DNA from: Tetradesmus obliquus
Taxonomy: Eukaryota; Chlorophyta; Chlorophyceae; Sphaeropleales; Scenedesmaceae
Reading direction: 5' to 3'
Length of the DNA stretch: 64,000 bases
Assembly (NCBI GenBank): GCA_030272155.1
Contig: CP126195.1
Coordinates: 1,285,001 to 1,349,000 of the forward strand
The position numbers and the translations under genes are program-made. Below the pieces are notes generated by a model that was given only the letters and a program-made list of their open reading frames with translations, was not told the DNA's origin and ran no database searches. This document shows positions 23,684 through 35,431 of the stretch, piece by piece. Numbering within the stretch: position 1 is the first letter of the stretch; each line of letters opens with the position of its first letter.

Positions 23684-23855
23684 TGCAGGCCCTGACGAAG
23701 TGCTGCCACCGCTAGCGGAGCGCAAAGGCCGAGGCGGCAAGGCTGGAGGCAGGGGCAGAGGGGGTAGGCGCAGCAGCAGCAGCAGCAGCAGCAGCAGAGG
23801 CGGCTCTGGCAGGGGCGGCGGCAGAAGCAGCGGAGCACAAGCAGCGTCTCAGTAA
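21001..23855 (+). CDS. MTHFSD: MTHFSD-type 5-formyltetrahydrofolate cycloligase-family protein with RGG tail
   Basis: Six exons in phase: 21001-21125, 21398-21530, 21885-22133, 22612-22779, 23160-23301 and 23689-23855, giving 327 residues. The body follows human MTHFSD closely: an N-terminal helix with [20 protein letters not shown], then [43 protein letters not shown] and VDIIVTPT. The GKGEG motif corresponds to the conserved glycine-rich part of 5-formyl-THF cycloligases. The last exon encodes a low-complexity tail with several RGG motifs and a serine run instead of the RRM found in human MTHFSD. Enzyme activity is unproven for this subfamily, and the tail suggests RNA binding. ATG 21001 is the first in-frame start. 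Partial copies of exon 4 lie on both sides of it. Confidence 0.9.
21563..21618. repeat. 14-bp tandem repeat, four copies
   Basis: GCTGAGAAGCGTGC is repeated four times head to tail just inside intron 2 of the MTHFSD-like gene. Confidence 0.9.
22394..22545 (+). repeat. Two shadow copies of the exon 4 start
   Basis: Two degenerate copies of the first ~45 bp of exon 4 lie upstream of it: one reads [15 protein letters not shown] (22394-22443), the other [15 protein letters not shown] (22497-22545). The functional exon reads [15 protein letters not shown] from 22612. Confidence 0.85.
22850..22897 (+). repeat. Copy of the exon 4 end, a possible 48-bp cassette exon
   Basis: The last 16 codons of exon 4 are repeated ([16 protein letters not shown]), preceded by TGTTACAG and followed by GTAGGG. 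The segment is 48 bp and would be phase 0-0, so including it would keep the frame. Confidence 0.8.
23645..23681 (+). repeat. CTG run at the exon 6 acceptor
   Basis: About twelve CTG units end eight bases before exon 6 (TTTGCAG|GC) of the MTHFSD-like gene. Confidence 0.9.
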
Positions 23856-24020
23856 CAGCAGTAGTAACAGCAGAGTCAACCCACTGGAGTGATTCGGGGA
23901 GGTTGCCCACTTGCTGCAGCGGCGAGGCCATAGCAGCAGCTGCAGAACAACCCTAGCTCTGTTTGAGGTGCTTTGGGCGACCGGCTGTGTCCTTGCACGG
24001 CAGGCTGTCGGCATCTCCCG

Positions 24021-24025
24021 TGTAA
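24021..24025 (+). terminator. Putative polyadenylation word TGTAA after the MTHFSD-like gene
   Basis: TGTAA, the usual chlorophyte polyadenylation signal, lies about 165 bp past the stop codon. Confidence 0.4.
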
Positions 24026-24854
24026 GCATTCAGTGTTGTTCCCCTTTATACATTGGCGAAGTATGCTGGCTGCAGTGACTTGGCTGCCACCGTGACAGCA
24101 GCGGCAGTGGGGTGCAACCATCAGCACAGCACTGACAGCACGTCCGACCTCCACAAAGTCTGTGGCCACCATGGAGGCAGTGCGTGTCCGATCAGGCAGC
24201 AATCCGTGATGTATACTCCGAGAGGTAAGATGGTGCAAACATTGACTGGCATCGAATTTGATTGCCTGCTGTATGGGTGTACCTTAACTGGGTAACTGGG
24301 TCACTGGGTAACTTTGTACACAAACTTTGTGTTCAAACAATGCTAGACACGGCTGCAGAGGCAGCTGCAGTCACTGCAGCAGGCGTGGCTGCAAATCTCA
24401 TCCTGCAAACCCTTGATACATATCAACCAACCTGAGAGTGTCAGCAGCGGTTCTAATGACACATGCCTGTGACGGGTCAGAGCTGCCGGGCACTACTGTC
24501 AGCAGTGACCACCAGGCCTGACGAACCCAGCCCAGCAATGCTTGCAGTGCGCACTCACGTTGGCGGAAAACAGAGCATTTATGACTATAAAGAGCCTAGC
24601 GGGGGAACTGCTGGTCAGCAACATGAGCTTCGCTGAGGACCGGTGTCCAGCCGCGGAACGAGACGTCAACCTTCCGGTCAGCTGCTTAGGCAGCTGCCAA
24701 CTGACTTTTGATGTGGCTACGTGCCATTTTTCTTTGATGGGGGCAAGGCGCTCGCAAATGAGCTGTTCCATGTCCTACAGTGTGACCATCAAATCAAACG
24801 ACATCGTAATCAACCCAAAAGCGTGCCCACCGATGTTCTTGGTCACGGCCGCGC
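24026..24854. other. Intergenic, with a possible small minus-strand ORF
   Basis: A minus-strand frame from 24771 (MEQLICERLAPIKEKWHVA...) stays open to a good donor, AAC|GTGAGTG, near 24557, so it could be a first exon. An overlapping plus-strand frame over 24590-24950 is equally open. Neither matches a family I recognise. Confidence 0.25.
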
Positions 24855-24860
24855 TATATA
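24855..24860. promoter_or_regulatory. TATATA box, possibly bidirectional
   Basis: TATATA at 24855-24860 is the only clear TATA element upstream of the small gene starting at 25045, and no ATG occurs between it and that start. The element is palindromic and could also serve the minus-strand frame starting at 24771. Confidence 0.35.
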
Positions 24861-25044
24861 GGCCCTTCAACGAACACGAACCCTATACCGTTGCTCTCAT
24901 CCGCATCTATATCGTGAATTTTAGCTTTGTACCAGCAGTAGCAGCATCCTAGGCGCGGCCACCAAGTTCCGGACTAGCCCCAGCAGCACCGATATCAGCT
25001 TCTTCAAGAAGCTTCCTAAGCTCAACAGCCCAGACATAGCAACC

Positions 25045-25778
25045 ATGAAGTCCTTCGCCGTCGCAGGTGTGTATGGCGCGCGGTCAAGGCGCTTGCTGCA
25101 GCTGGTCACGGCACCTACTTCCGTCAGCCCTCTGTACGCTTCAGGACCCCGGCTAATCCTGATTCTCCGTTGTATCAAACCCCAACTATATACTTCACAG
25201 GTACCCGTCTGCTGCAGCATCATAACGCGAGCCTGCTGCACCACCATCAGTTGCACCAGGAGCCAAAGGCCCCAGTTGCAGCAGCACTACGCAACAGCAC
25301 GCACGTGCAGCACTCAGCACTCCTGCAGCAGCATAACCAGCTCCAGACCCCAGCAACAGCCAGTGTGGCTGCTTGCTATGCAGCTGCCATGCCAGCATCT
25401 CTGCGCAGCACTTGGTCGTATGATGCCGATGATGAACCAACAGCATGTGGCATGAACGGTGGCGGTCTCGACCGCATCAACCAGCTGTTTGTGTCCTATG
25501 ACAACTACTCCTCAGCTGGAAGCATCTGCAACAGCGACGAGTACGAAAGCTTTGGCAGCAGCGACACCGCGAGCCTGCCCAGCAGTGATGCAAGCTTCTG
25601 CACAGGTAGCAACCTCAGCACTGACAGCTACTCACTGGATCAGCAGCTACGTACCACCAGCAGCAGCAGCAGCAGTAATGCTGCTTTCTGGCTGTCGCCA
25701 TCAGCGCTGCAGCAACTGGAGGAGAGTTGGTGCCAGCAGGGTAGCAGCTTCTGCATGGCGGGCCACCAGTGCCGATGA
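25045..25778 (+). CDS. Small Ser-rich orphan protein
   Basis: Two exons, 25045-25066 and 25201-25778 (CAG|GTGTGT donor, TTCACAG acceptor), give 199 residues. The start is the first ATG after the TATA box at 24855 and has context AACCATGAAG. The first half is rich in His, Gln and Ala. The second half is acidic and Ser/Tyr-rich (YDADDEPTACGMNGGG, SDEYESFGSSDTASLPSSD), with a Ser run encoded by AGC repeats. There is no signal peptide, membrane segment or recognised domain. It could be a disordered regulatory protein. The model rests on phase agreement and context only. Confidence 0.45.
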
Positions 25779-28186
25779 TGGCATTGCTGCCCAGGATGCA
25801 GCACACCAGAGAGTGCTCGCGTGGCTCCACAGCAGCTGTGCACAGTGATTGAGACGTTGAAACACCTGAGAAGAGCATTGTGCTTGCATACAGCACCTGA
25901 GAAGAGCGTTCCTGGCTGCACTTAGTGGCTGAAGCTCCGGGGCTGGGCCAGAGATGTGGCAGCAGATCGTAGCTTGTCAACAGGGTTGTTTGACTGTTGA
26001 TCATGCTTGCTGTTGTTGCATCATGCAGTGTGGATGCAGTTTGTGACACACAGGCTGTGAGCCGGCCGTATTTATTATTCCTGAGAGCTCAAGGTTGCAT
26101 TCATCTGCTATGGGTGATGTGCCAGTGAGTTACTCAGCTGCATGGTGGTTGCAATGTAGGATACAACCCCGGTGGTTTAGAACTGCAAACAGAGCTAGGG
26201 CTTGCACCATCATACTGCGCCTGCCCCTAGCTGCGTTATGCGTGAGAATGGGGGTTCGTGGCTTTTACACCTGGATATTGTACAATGAGGCACCACAGCA
26301 CTGCTGTTTCAGCAATGTTGCCGCAGACGGCAACATACCCTGTACCATGCACATTGATTAGCAGCAGCAGCAGCAACTGTTGTTGCACTGTTGAACCTGC
26401 TGTGGAGCGTGCTGTCACAATGACACTGCTTCGAAGGTCACTACTGCTGCTGATATGCATGCATGCCTCGAACTGTACGAAGCCTGGCGCTGCAGAAGCG
26501 CCATCTGCATTCATGCATTGCAGAAACATCATTCTTTGCTTCTCAAAGGGTCCAGAGCCCGGGCAGCAGCCAAAAGCTGTTTGCTGTGATGGCTGCAATA
26601 CAGCCAGACTCATCAGCAGTGAGGTGTATTGTCGGCTGTATTGTGTGCGCTTGGTGCTGACTGCAGCAGGTGCGCCGGGTGCTCACCTTGATGTTGCTGC
26701 TATGATGTCAAAGATCACATCAAGCAACACATCAGCGACCCTGTTGTAGCTGAGGCTGCACCGCAAGCGAATCTGAAAGATTTGAATGCATTCTTGTTTT
26801 CTAGTGGGGCTGACCGTTGCGTGCGATGTGCAACAGTGTGGTGTGACACTTCAGCTTCAAGCTGGCAGCAGCAGCATGCTGGCAGCTGTCTCACCCACAA
26901 CTGAGACCTGGTACTGTCAGCCCCATGCATGCAAGCACTCTTCAGCTGAGTGCTGATACTCTTTGTATTGGCCTTGACTTGTGATACAGGAGGATTTGTG
27001 TCAGGATTTGGGCGGTGCCTTTAACACATGAATGGAGTGCTCCGCTATGTTTGATGCTAGAGTTCACACTCCCAAGGGCTTGCTGATTAGAGTGCATGCT
27101 GTGCCGCATCAGGCCAGCCTTGACGCGCTATGGCACTGCCGTGTATGGCATGCACAGCACTGGGATACAGCCAGTCGTAAGATATGGCACCATGCCAAGT
27201 CACTCTGCTATGAAGCAGTTTTATGTTTGTGTAAGCGCGCGGTCACCGCAACAGTTGCAACACAGCTCCAAGACAAGCAGTCTGAGGCATTGAAATGTGC
27301 AATTCTGGGCTCTTTTGTATGGCCTGCAGTACGCTTACTGCTCCTGTCGCTGTAATGTTGCACTATGGATTCCACTTGTAAGTTACCACCCGGCACCAGG
27401 TGAAACACTAAAACGCCCCTCTGCCGTCAATCAGCGAGGTCACTTGATCACATAAGCGCATCAGGCACGCCATGCCTGTATGGATGCCACATGCAGTGCA
27501 TGCGACAGGTGACGGATGCCTCAGCAAAGGATGCATGCCACCATAGAAACAACACACAGAGCGTCGTTGCATGCAGCCCAAACAGGACTCAGTCCTGTCA
27601 AATCCTCGCTGAAATTGCCAGGAGTTCTGCACAAGTCCCCCCTGGTCCAGCAGTGCTTTTCCCAGTGCACAGCTTGCTTTCACCCAGTGTCCAGACCATG
27701 CTGAAAATGTTTAATGACTGTAACAGTGACGAAGCCTCAGCGCGCTGGAACACGCTGCAGCGGGCAGTTGCCTGGCAAGTAGTGCAGACACAAACAACAT
27801 GCTCGCGCTCCAGCAACGCGTGTAAATCCCGACTCAGACTGATCCTGGCTCACTGGTCACCAGGTCACAGAAACATGGGCAAAACAGTTCACTTCACCCA
27901 GAAGCATGCCACCGCATGACAAGCCCAGCCTCACACTGCAACTGCCCCCCACTGACTCCTTCGTCACTTCATCATACCGTATGGTGAATGGCATGCACCA
28001 TGCAGCCTGCCACTCAAAGCGTATGCGGGCACTTGTTGCCGGCACTGGCAACCCCTGTTACTGTTGTCAGTACATGCAAATGTCTGTGCTCAAAGCACCA
28101 GGCGTTTCAATCAGTGTGCTCAACTCCGCTCAACTGTGAGCAGGCATCCAGCCTGTGGCTGGGTGCCGTATCAGCCCTGCAGCGCA
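25779..28186. other. Intergenic stretch without a supported gene
   Basis: Open frames here are short, overlap on both strands and lack splice-consistent partners. A 14-bp direct repeat (CACCTGAGAAGAGC) occurs at about 25862 and 25890. Part of 25779-26060 is probably 3' untranslated sequence of the Ser-rich orphan, and the right part that of the minus-strand gene ending at 28187. Confidence 0.4.
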
Positions 28187-30433
28187 TCAAGGCTGGAAAG
28201 CGAGGATGTCTCCGCCGCCCACAAAGTTGCGCTGGCTGCTGGCGGCCTGCTGCTGCCTGTTGACCTCCGCTGCCTTGCTGTACACACCCGCGTCAAAGGT
28301 GCGCTCAGAGCCAACCTGCGGCAGCAGCAAAGCGAAACAATTTAGCATCAAGCCTGCAGCTCAAGCGAGTGTTGTGCAACATCGTCCAACGCCATCATCA
28401 GCTTGCTGACAACGCACACAGCACGGCGCACTGTTGCTTTTGAAATACGTTCTAGAATTATTATGATTACAGACAGTTCCTGCTGCTTTATGCTGATGCC
28501 TGCTGCAGCTGGGTTTGGTGCACCAGCCATGCACTAGACACCCCTCCTCTGCCCTCGACAGCAGCTGTGACCCACCTTGTCTGCGAACGCCTTGCCAGCA
28601 GCCTTTGGGTGGTAGTCCTCCCTCTGCCACTGCTGCTTGAACTCATCACTGGTGGCGAAGGGGCAACTGCCACCGCCTGCAGCGCCTGCGCCAGAGCCGC
28701 AGTTGCGCTGCTTGCTCGCCTGCTGCTGCTGCGCGTGATCCAGAATGCTCTGGCGGTACACCTCAGCATCAAACGTGGTGGCTGCACCAATCTGCAGGCA
28801 ACAGAGAGGAGCGGTTGCCAGGTAATGAACAGGCACCGGCAATGCCAACCACACTATAAACAGCGACTCACTTACACAGTACTCATGCGCAGCACTCCCT
28901 GCAGCATGCAGGAGCGGCCTGTTGCGATGCTGAATGAAAGAGGCTGCTTTCACAGCAGTCCAGTCCAGCATTGCCAAGATGCGGAACACAGTACTAGATA
29001 TTGATGCACACACCCTTGCTGAGGACACCAGCCAGCTGCGTGCCGGTATATTCTGCTAGCCAACCCACCTTTTCTGCCATCTGCTTGCCGGGCTCTTGCA
29101 TGTGGAAGGAGTGGCCATTGCGGGTGTACATCGATGCCTGGTCAACATCGTGCATGGCATATGGGGTGCCAGCACCTGCGCATAAACATGACCCATGCAT
29201 GAGTGTCAGACCCGCTGTCTCAAAACCAGCAGCATTTTAATGGATGACAGACATTGCGTGTCAGACATTCATTGCTGCTCACACTATGGGCAGGAATGCT
29301 GCTGTGGCCAGTGACAGTGCACATACATTTGCCTGGTATGCAGTACACAGAGCAGCTGTTCAAGGGTTGAAAAGGGTCAAGCGGCCGGCAGCTGCACCCC
29401 ATCAATGACAGTAGGCATTAGTGTCTGCAGTGTGCAGACCTGCAGTGCAGGGCTAGCTGCTGCTGCTGCTGCTGGTGAAGTTTAGAAGAAAGGTTGCTGC
29501 AAGAGGTGTGGCACTTGCTGTGTTCACCTGAGTAGTTGCGGGTCTTGCTCTCGCTCATGTTGGTTTTGTTCTCAAGCCTGTTGGCAAGGTAGACCCTTGA
29601 GTCAAAGCCATCAGCTCCAGCCTGAGACGCAGGTAACAACATAAGCAGGTAACTGCTTGACTGGAGTGCATCGACTGGAGTGCATCGACCACAAACGCAA
29701 AAAAACATGCATTTGCAGCAGAGCAAACACACCATGCAGTGCTGCAGCAAACTGTGGCCTACATAATGCTGATTTCTGTAGCCCAGTAGCCCAGTAGGAG
29801 AGCAGAATGTCATGAGCGCTCAACAACCCAACAGCTTGCTCCTACTTGCTCCTGCTTGCTCCTACTGTTGACAGCTGCACATGGTCTTATACTGTCGTCC
29901 TTTTACATGGCACCTCTGCATCAAGAACAGCTGCAGTTACACGGCTGCGAGCAGGCTCAACAGCAGCCTGCCCTTGGTGACTGCCTCAGTATCAGCATTG
30001 CATACCCCTTTCTGAATCCTACCTTGCCTGTGACCTCCTGCTTCATCCTGGTCACCAGGTGGAAGTCGCTTGGGTACACATCACTGGGGGCTTCTGCCAC
30101 AGCAAAGGGGGCGACCTGAGGCGCTCCTGCTTGCGCGCCGTGCCCTGAAGCAGCAGCAGCAGCATGCATGCTCAACATCGTGCATAGGATAAGTAGGCTC
30201 TGTGTGAGCAGCCTCAAGGCAACTGACCATGAGTACAGGAGCCATTACTGCTGCAACATGCACCACTGCAGCCAGGCTGCACCTTTGCCTCCCGTGGTGA
30301 TGCCCGCATCTGCAGAGCCCTCCCACCCAAAGAAGCTTCCTGAGCCTCCTGCTGCATTCGCGGGCCTGCGTATGTAGAACGCGTGTGAGGAGGACGCAAA
30401 GTATCCCAGCAGACTGCGGGGTCCACTGTGCAT
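28187..30433 (-). CDS. Unrecognised 272-residue protein with repeated FDxxVY motifs
   Basis: Six exons in phase: 30433-30283, 30144-30023, 29621-29528, 29175-29069, 28791-28576 and 28315-28187. Each of exons 2-6 carries a related motif: PSDVYPSDFH, GFDSRVYLANRLENK, DVDQASMYTRNG, TFDAEVYRQSILDH and TFDAGVYSKAAEVN, several followed by S-K/Q-x-R-N (SESKTRN, ASKQRN, SSQRN). The first exon has a Gly/Ser-rich segment ending FFGWEG. There is no signal peptide or membrane segment. The composition and the loose repeat resemble small microtubule- or flagellum-associated proteins of algae, but I cannot name a family. The start is uncertain: another ATG at 30462 is in a different frame. Confidence 0.65.
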
Positions 30434-31703
30434 GCCAGTGCTTGCCTGGCACGGCGGTCCATGTCTGTCAGATAGGCAAAAAAACGTTTTTAGTTATGTT
30501 TTCGTCCAGTAATGCCGGAGCCGGTGAGGAGTCGAGAAAGTCAAGAAGATATTTCGCTGAGCTGATGTTACGAATCCTCGCCAACCGCACTTGTGGGCTA
30601 TAAGACAGCCTTTATGAGACGTATACATTGTGTGGATGGTGTGCGAGGAAGGCACGAAATATTTTTTGAACACAAGTTGTCACTACTGATATGACAGTCG
30701 TGGTTCACTGCAGCCAGTGCTCGCACGACAGCGACAAGAGCACTCAACACAAGCGTTTCCAAGCGAATGACGCTGGCCCAGAAGGTCTTAATCCCACAGA
30801 CGCTGTACAGATGCGGGGCCATGATGGCAGGAATCATCAGGGCCTGCAGTGGATTCAATGGCCAGTGGCCCATCCTTGCTTGGGACCCGGAGGCGCCAGC
30901 TTCACAAGAACCGCGTTTAGAATGCCTTGCAAGCTAGCAAATCGTACTAAATAATTTTGCCAACAGCCACCTGATATGAACATCCAAAAAAAGAGGTCAC
31001 CAAGTGGCAGTGCCACTCGCAGACTGAGTGGAATCTGAATACTGCACCACATGCAAGGCAGCATTGCAGCTGCAGTCCAAGGCGAGGCACTTAAGATGGC
31101 AGGAACCATGTGTACATCAGCCACCATGCGTGCACAAGGCGCCACACCGCACTGTGAACTCACCTAGCCTAGGTCCCAGTAGGAGGTTGCATGGATCATC
31201 CATGCACCATGATGGTGCACTATCCACATGCAGTGACAGTAGACTACATGTGGCAGCAACATCACACGGCACAATCAAGGCATGGCCCATAAGTTTTACG
31301 CAATACAGCGGGCTATAGGCAGCACAATCCCACTGCGCTAGGATTCCTCTCAAGCGCCAAGGATTGTCAAGCATCGGGGAAGCATGCGCTCGGCAGCAAA
31401 CCAAGGAACTCTGATGCCACCAGGTTGGCCGCAGCACTCTGTAGGCTGCAGTGCGCTGTGGCACACACAGCGTAAACAGAGTGCGCCTCGAAGCCTGATC
31501 AATCACTGCTGCTGCACAGCCATGGGAATCCAGCCAACTTGGCTGGTGACCAGCATGGATTAAAGCACGACTGTCTGCAAAGACCATGCTGCAGCCCCTG
31601 TTGGCACCGCCTCTGCTGCACAGTGTGTGCCGCGGCAACAGCTGCCAGGATTTGCAAGCGTCTCTCTCCAGCATTCTCAACCGCTCAGCGCTGCATGCTT
31701 ACA
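30434..31703. other. Intergenic, with one possible small ORF
   Basis: The left part should hold the promoter of the 28187-30433 gene (A/T-rich tract at 30470-30500). A minus-strand frame at 30873-30598 (MGHWPLNPLQALMIPAIMAP..., 91 residues) has a hydrophobic middle but no partner exons, and an 87-residue plus frame overlaps it. I do not call either a gene. Confidence 0.3.
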
Positions 31704-33798
31704 TCACTTCGCAGCATCGCCTGACAAGCCTCCCATGAATGTGCGTGCATTGGGAGCCGCGCCGTTGAAGGTGGCGTTGGAAAAGTCAAAGCCAGGGTGC
31801 TGCAGGGTTCAGGGCAGAAGATGGGGTGGGCAATCCCATCGGCACAAGAGTCAGAGGATACATGCATGCAGACGGTGAGTTGTCGTGGAGCGGGTGACCC
31901 AAACAGTTCTGCATTGACGACATGAGTACTGCTTGCTTTCCTACAAGTGCTACAGCCAAACCATAGACACACCATGTCACCCATTCCTCAGCGGGGAAAA
32001 CCACCACTGGAAGCATAAATCAACGCTGTTCAGCAATCTTTGAGCCGCACCTCTCGCTGGAAGCGCTCCAGCAGCAGCCGCTGCTGGTCGGCCTGCTGCT
32101 TGGCTGGGTCCAGCTCATGGCCCTGCAGCACTGCCAGCCACGGCTCGCCCTGCAGCCAAAACAAACAAATAGGCGGCAAACAGAACTGACAGTCCCACTG
32201 TGGTGGCCACAAAGTGCGCCGACGGCACCCTCGTTACTCCTGCTCCAAAGCACAAGGTGCAGCAGGTGCAGCGCAGCGCAGCAACTGCACACTGCAACTT
32301 CCTGCAAGATTTGCTTGCTGTACTGTGCAGTGCACGCTGGCTGTGTCGAGTAGCACTTGAGCTCCATGGTAACGGTCGTGCTGTACTGCCGTGTGCTGCT
32401 CTGCAACCCCATATTCCTGCATGGGCGACGCACACCTGCTCCAGCTTGGCGAAGGAGATGTGCAGCACGCCATCCTCTGCATCAACCAGGCAGGGCAAAG
32501 CAGACCAACATGCCGTGAGAATGAATGAATGAATGAGCTTCGCGTGGTGCGTTCACACTTAACACCCGCGTAAGTTAAGGAAGGGGACGTGTGTGGCGAT
32601 GAGGATACCTCATGCGCCTTCACGCCTCCTACCATTTGCCGTGAGACAGCAGGTTACAGCTACGCTGCTGTGCCTTGCTGTCACGGACAACAGCGGACAC
32701 TGGCCACCTGAGGTCGTGTAACAGTGGTCTGCAAGGACTTGATTGCGCAAGGACTTGCCCAGCTGCCGGCCTATATACGCTCATGCTTGCTTGCATCATC
32801 ACCGTCGGGCTGTCGCGCAGCCTGCTGTGCAGCTTGCGCATACGGATACAGGTTTCCACATTCTGCTGCATGCTTACGTCCTCTGCTTATATGTACAAGG
32901 CACACTCAAGTTAACTATCTATCCCCATTCAGCAGATTGCTGCTGGCGTGTGGGCTGCATGGCTGTCGCCGCCGCTGCTGCTGCTGCTGCCGCACCTAAT
33001 GTCCAGATGCAGTCCGACACTTTGACTGCTTTATGTAAGTCCATCTGTGACGAAAAAGCGAGGTACATGAGTAGCGCCATGCTTGCAGTGAAAGTGTGCG
33101 GCTCATCTTTGCTGCACAACCAGGCAGCCCCAGCAGCTGTGTGCAACTGCTGCATACTTCTTGCAGTTGTGAAAGTCCAACATGAGACGTGCAGCAATCA
33201 ACGCCTTACACTTGGTGCATGCATCCTGTGTTGCTGCCAGTTCCAGCTGCAGGACAGCTACACCACTGCAGGCTTCACAGCAGCTGTCCAGGCTGGCAGT
33301 CCTGCACTTCGCTCTGCTGCTGGCAGCTGGCATGTGTTTCTTACACCTTTGCAATATGGGTGCCGCTCACGTCTAGGAAAGGAGGGTTGCCTTGCCGCCC
33401 AAACTTGAGGTGCTGCTTGCTGATGTCACAGAAGATCTCCTTTGCCCGCATGTCTGGAGGCACAGGCACATACCTGCAACAAGTCAACGCTGCTGTTGAC
33501 CAGCACATCATATCTTGGATTCGTGGTTACATGCAGTTGATGCAGGTCCAGCACACCACAAATCAAAACAGTAATCATGCAGCATGCATGCTGGTGTTTG
33601 AATGATCCCCTTCTCTTGCAGGACAAGTTGGCGCGTAGTTGCAGGGCGTCACGCTTTGCAACGGCGGCAGCGGCGGCACTGTGCAAAGATGCCTGCAGCT
33701 CACATGTTGACCTCTGTTAAGGTCTGGTCCCACTCATATATAGTGCGCCCATTGTGCGTGTAGGTGTGTGTTTCTGATGGCGCTAACCGCTCAGCCAT
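31704..33798 (-). CDS. NUDCD2: NudC domain-containing protein 2 (CS-domain co-chaperone)
   Basis: Six exons in phase: 33798-33704, 33473-33371, 33044-32996, 32476-32436, 32149-32051 and 31799-31704, giving 160 residues; human NUDCD2 has 157. The order matches the family: N-terminal YEWDQTLTEVNMYVPVPPD, the CS (p23-like) beta sandwich with LHKAVKVSDCIWTLEDGVL and ISFAKLEQ, then GEPWLAVLQGHELDP, the helix LLLERFQREHPGFDFS and the tail NATFNGAAPNARTF. NUDCD2 works with HSP90 and stabilises LIS1, so a role in dynein regulation and cell division is likely. Two small exons (49 and 41 bp) encode the CS core. A short CAG run (sense) follows the exon 3 donor. Confidence 0.93.
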
Positions 33799-34391
33799 GC
33801 TGCTGCTATCTGCAGGACCAGCTACAACCCGGTTGGCAGACTGCCACCGACACCTAAGCAAGATTCTGATGTTGATGACGGGATTGGGTGACGCTCTGCC
33901 CACTAGTTTGATGCTGTATCCTCAAAACAGATGGAACGCAAGCTGCTGCTGCTTGCACTTTCAGAGTGAATGGGTGCAGCAGGTGTTGTGCAGCTGGCAG
34001 CCTTGTAAGCCTACAGATGACGCAGGGAGGTGGTGAAACCGCAAAGAGGCTTGAGTAACGCATTGACACGCACAGAACTTGCAATTCAGGGGAGTGTTGT
34101 ATGCATGTATTCAGGGGAGTGACACGTGCCTGAAACCAAAGCCCTTGTTGTCACTTACAACGCTGCCAGCCTTTGTTTTTCTTGGAACGCAACCCAGTTG
34201 ATTAAAGTCGTCACGATCACTGCTTGTACCGTTCAGATTGGCATCAGAAACGTCTACCTGGCGAGGCACAAGCTTTCTCACCGTGACACTTGAGTTGCGC
34301 GCTCTGTGCTGGGGCCCAGGAAGCTGACACCGACATTTTCCACTGTTAATACCTAACACGCTTCTACCTGTGTTCGGGGAAGGCGGTAAGC
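33799..34391. promoter_or_regulatory. Divergent promoter region between NUDCD2 and a small membrane protein gene
   Basis: 593 bp separates the two start codons, which point apart. It is lower in GC toward the right side. A minus-strand open frame at 34111-34419 covers much of it but overlaps the neighbouring first exon and has no supporting features. Confidence 0.5.
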
Positions 34392-35431
34392 ATGCCTCCA
34401 CAACCACCTGGGCCTCCAAGAAAGCTGACCAAGCAGCAGTTCACATACTTCTCCCTAGGCCTGCCCATCGGGCTGATAGCAGTTTCAGTTGGCCTTGTTG
34501 GCATACTCATAATCATGGGTAAGCAGTGTTAGGTTGATCAATGCAGCGATGCTGATCCTGCAGATGCTGCAGCAGCAGGACAGCAGCAGCGCAAGCAATG
34601 CGGTGCGGAGCATGCCTGGAGTAGGAGTGTTGTCATGCAACAACGTATCAGATACGTGTTTACAGAATTACAAACACACATTGGAAATGGAGCCAGAAGT
34701 AAGGCTCACACTGCTGTGTTACAACCTGCAGACACTGATCAGAAGTCAGCACTGGCCAAGACACACTTTGCCCTGTTGTGGCGCCGCGCGGTGCAACACA
34801 ACCCATTCATTCAAGCCTTCATGCTCAACTTTGGCGGCATAGGTGAGCTTGATGCTTGTTGTCAGGCAGCTGGCAACAGCAGCTGCAGCTGTTCCTGGCA
34901 ACTGGCAGGCACAGGTTGCTTGGCGGCCGGCATACTCATCTACCAGGTATACAACACATTTGACAGCACGATGGAACAATCGAATTGCCAGCACAATTCC
35001 TGCCCTGTATTGGCTTGTCAATCTGCAGTGCAATCCTACCAGCTTACCCTTGCTGCATCACACTAACGGCTTGTGCTGCTTCGCAGGCTTTGGTTACAGC
35101 CTTGTCAGGCTGCTAGAGCACAGGAGAGCACTTCAGGTGAGCTGCTGGTGCCATTGATGTAACCTGCTGACAGCAGCTGCATCTACAATGCATGCCTTGC
35201 GCGTGTGCTGATGCGCACGATCCACAAGACCAAACCAGTGCACAAGTGGGTGTCCACGTTCGTTCTTACACAAGTAGCCGCGCAAAGATCTGTAGCTCAG
35301 CAGCAAGGTCAGTCACTTGCTGCTGTTTCACCCTGCGCCGTTGCTGAATGTGTGTGTTGCAGGCAGAGCAGGAGCAGCGGCAGCCACTGCAGCGGCAACA
35401 ACACCAAGCGGAGACGCGGAAGAATCAGTAG
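34392..35431 (+). CDS. Small membrane protein of unknown function (140 residues)
   Basis: Four exons in phase: 34392-34518, 34666-34842, 35087-35136 and 35363-35431. A proline-rich start (MPPQPPGPPRKLTKQQF) is followed by a transmembrane helix (GLIAVSVGLVGILIIM). A middle domain has the basic stretch FALLWRRAVQHNPFIQAFML. A second, weaker hydrophobic segment lies around NFGGIGFGYSLVRLL, and a charged Gln-rich tail ends the protein (AEQEQRQPLQRQQHQ). The topology suggests a small organelle or endomembrane protein. I do not recognise the family. The start is the only ATG that precedes the helix and gives a consistent frame across all four exons. Confidence 0.7.

Noticed and set aside
30598-31163. 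Two adjacent hydrophobic minus-strand frames
   Set aside because: They are in different frames, no clean intron joins them, and a plus-strand frame overlaps. Kept only as a note.
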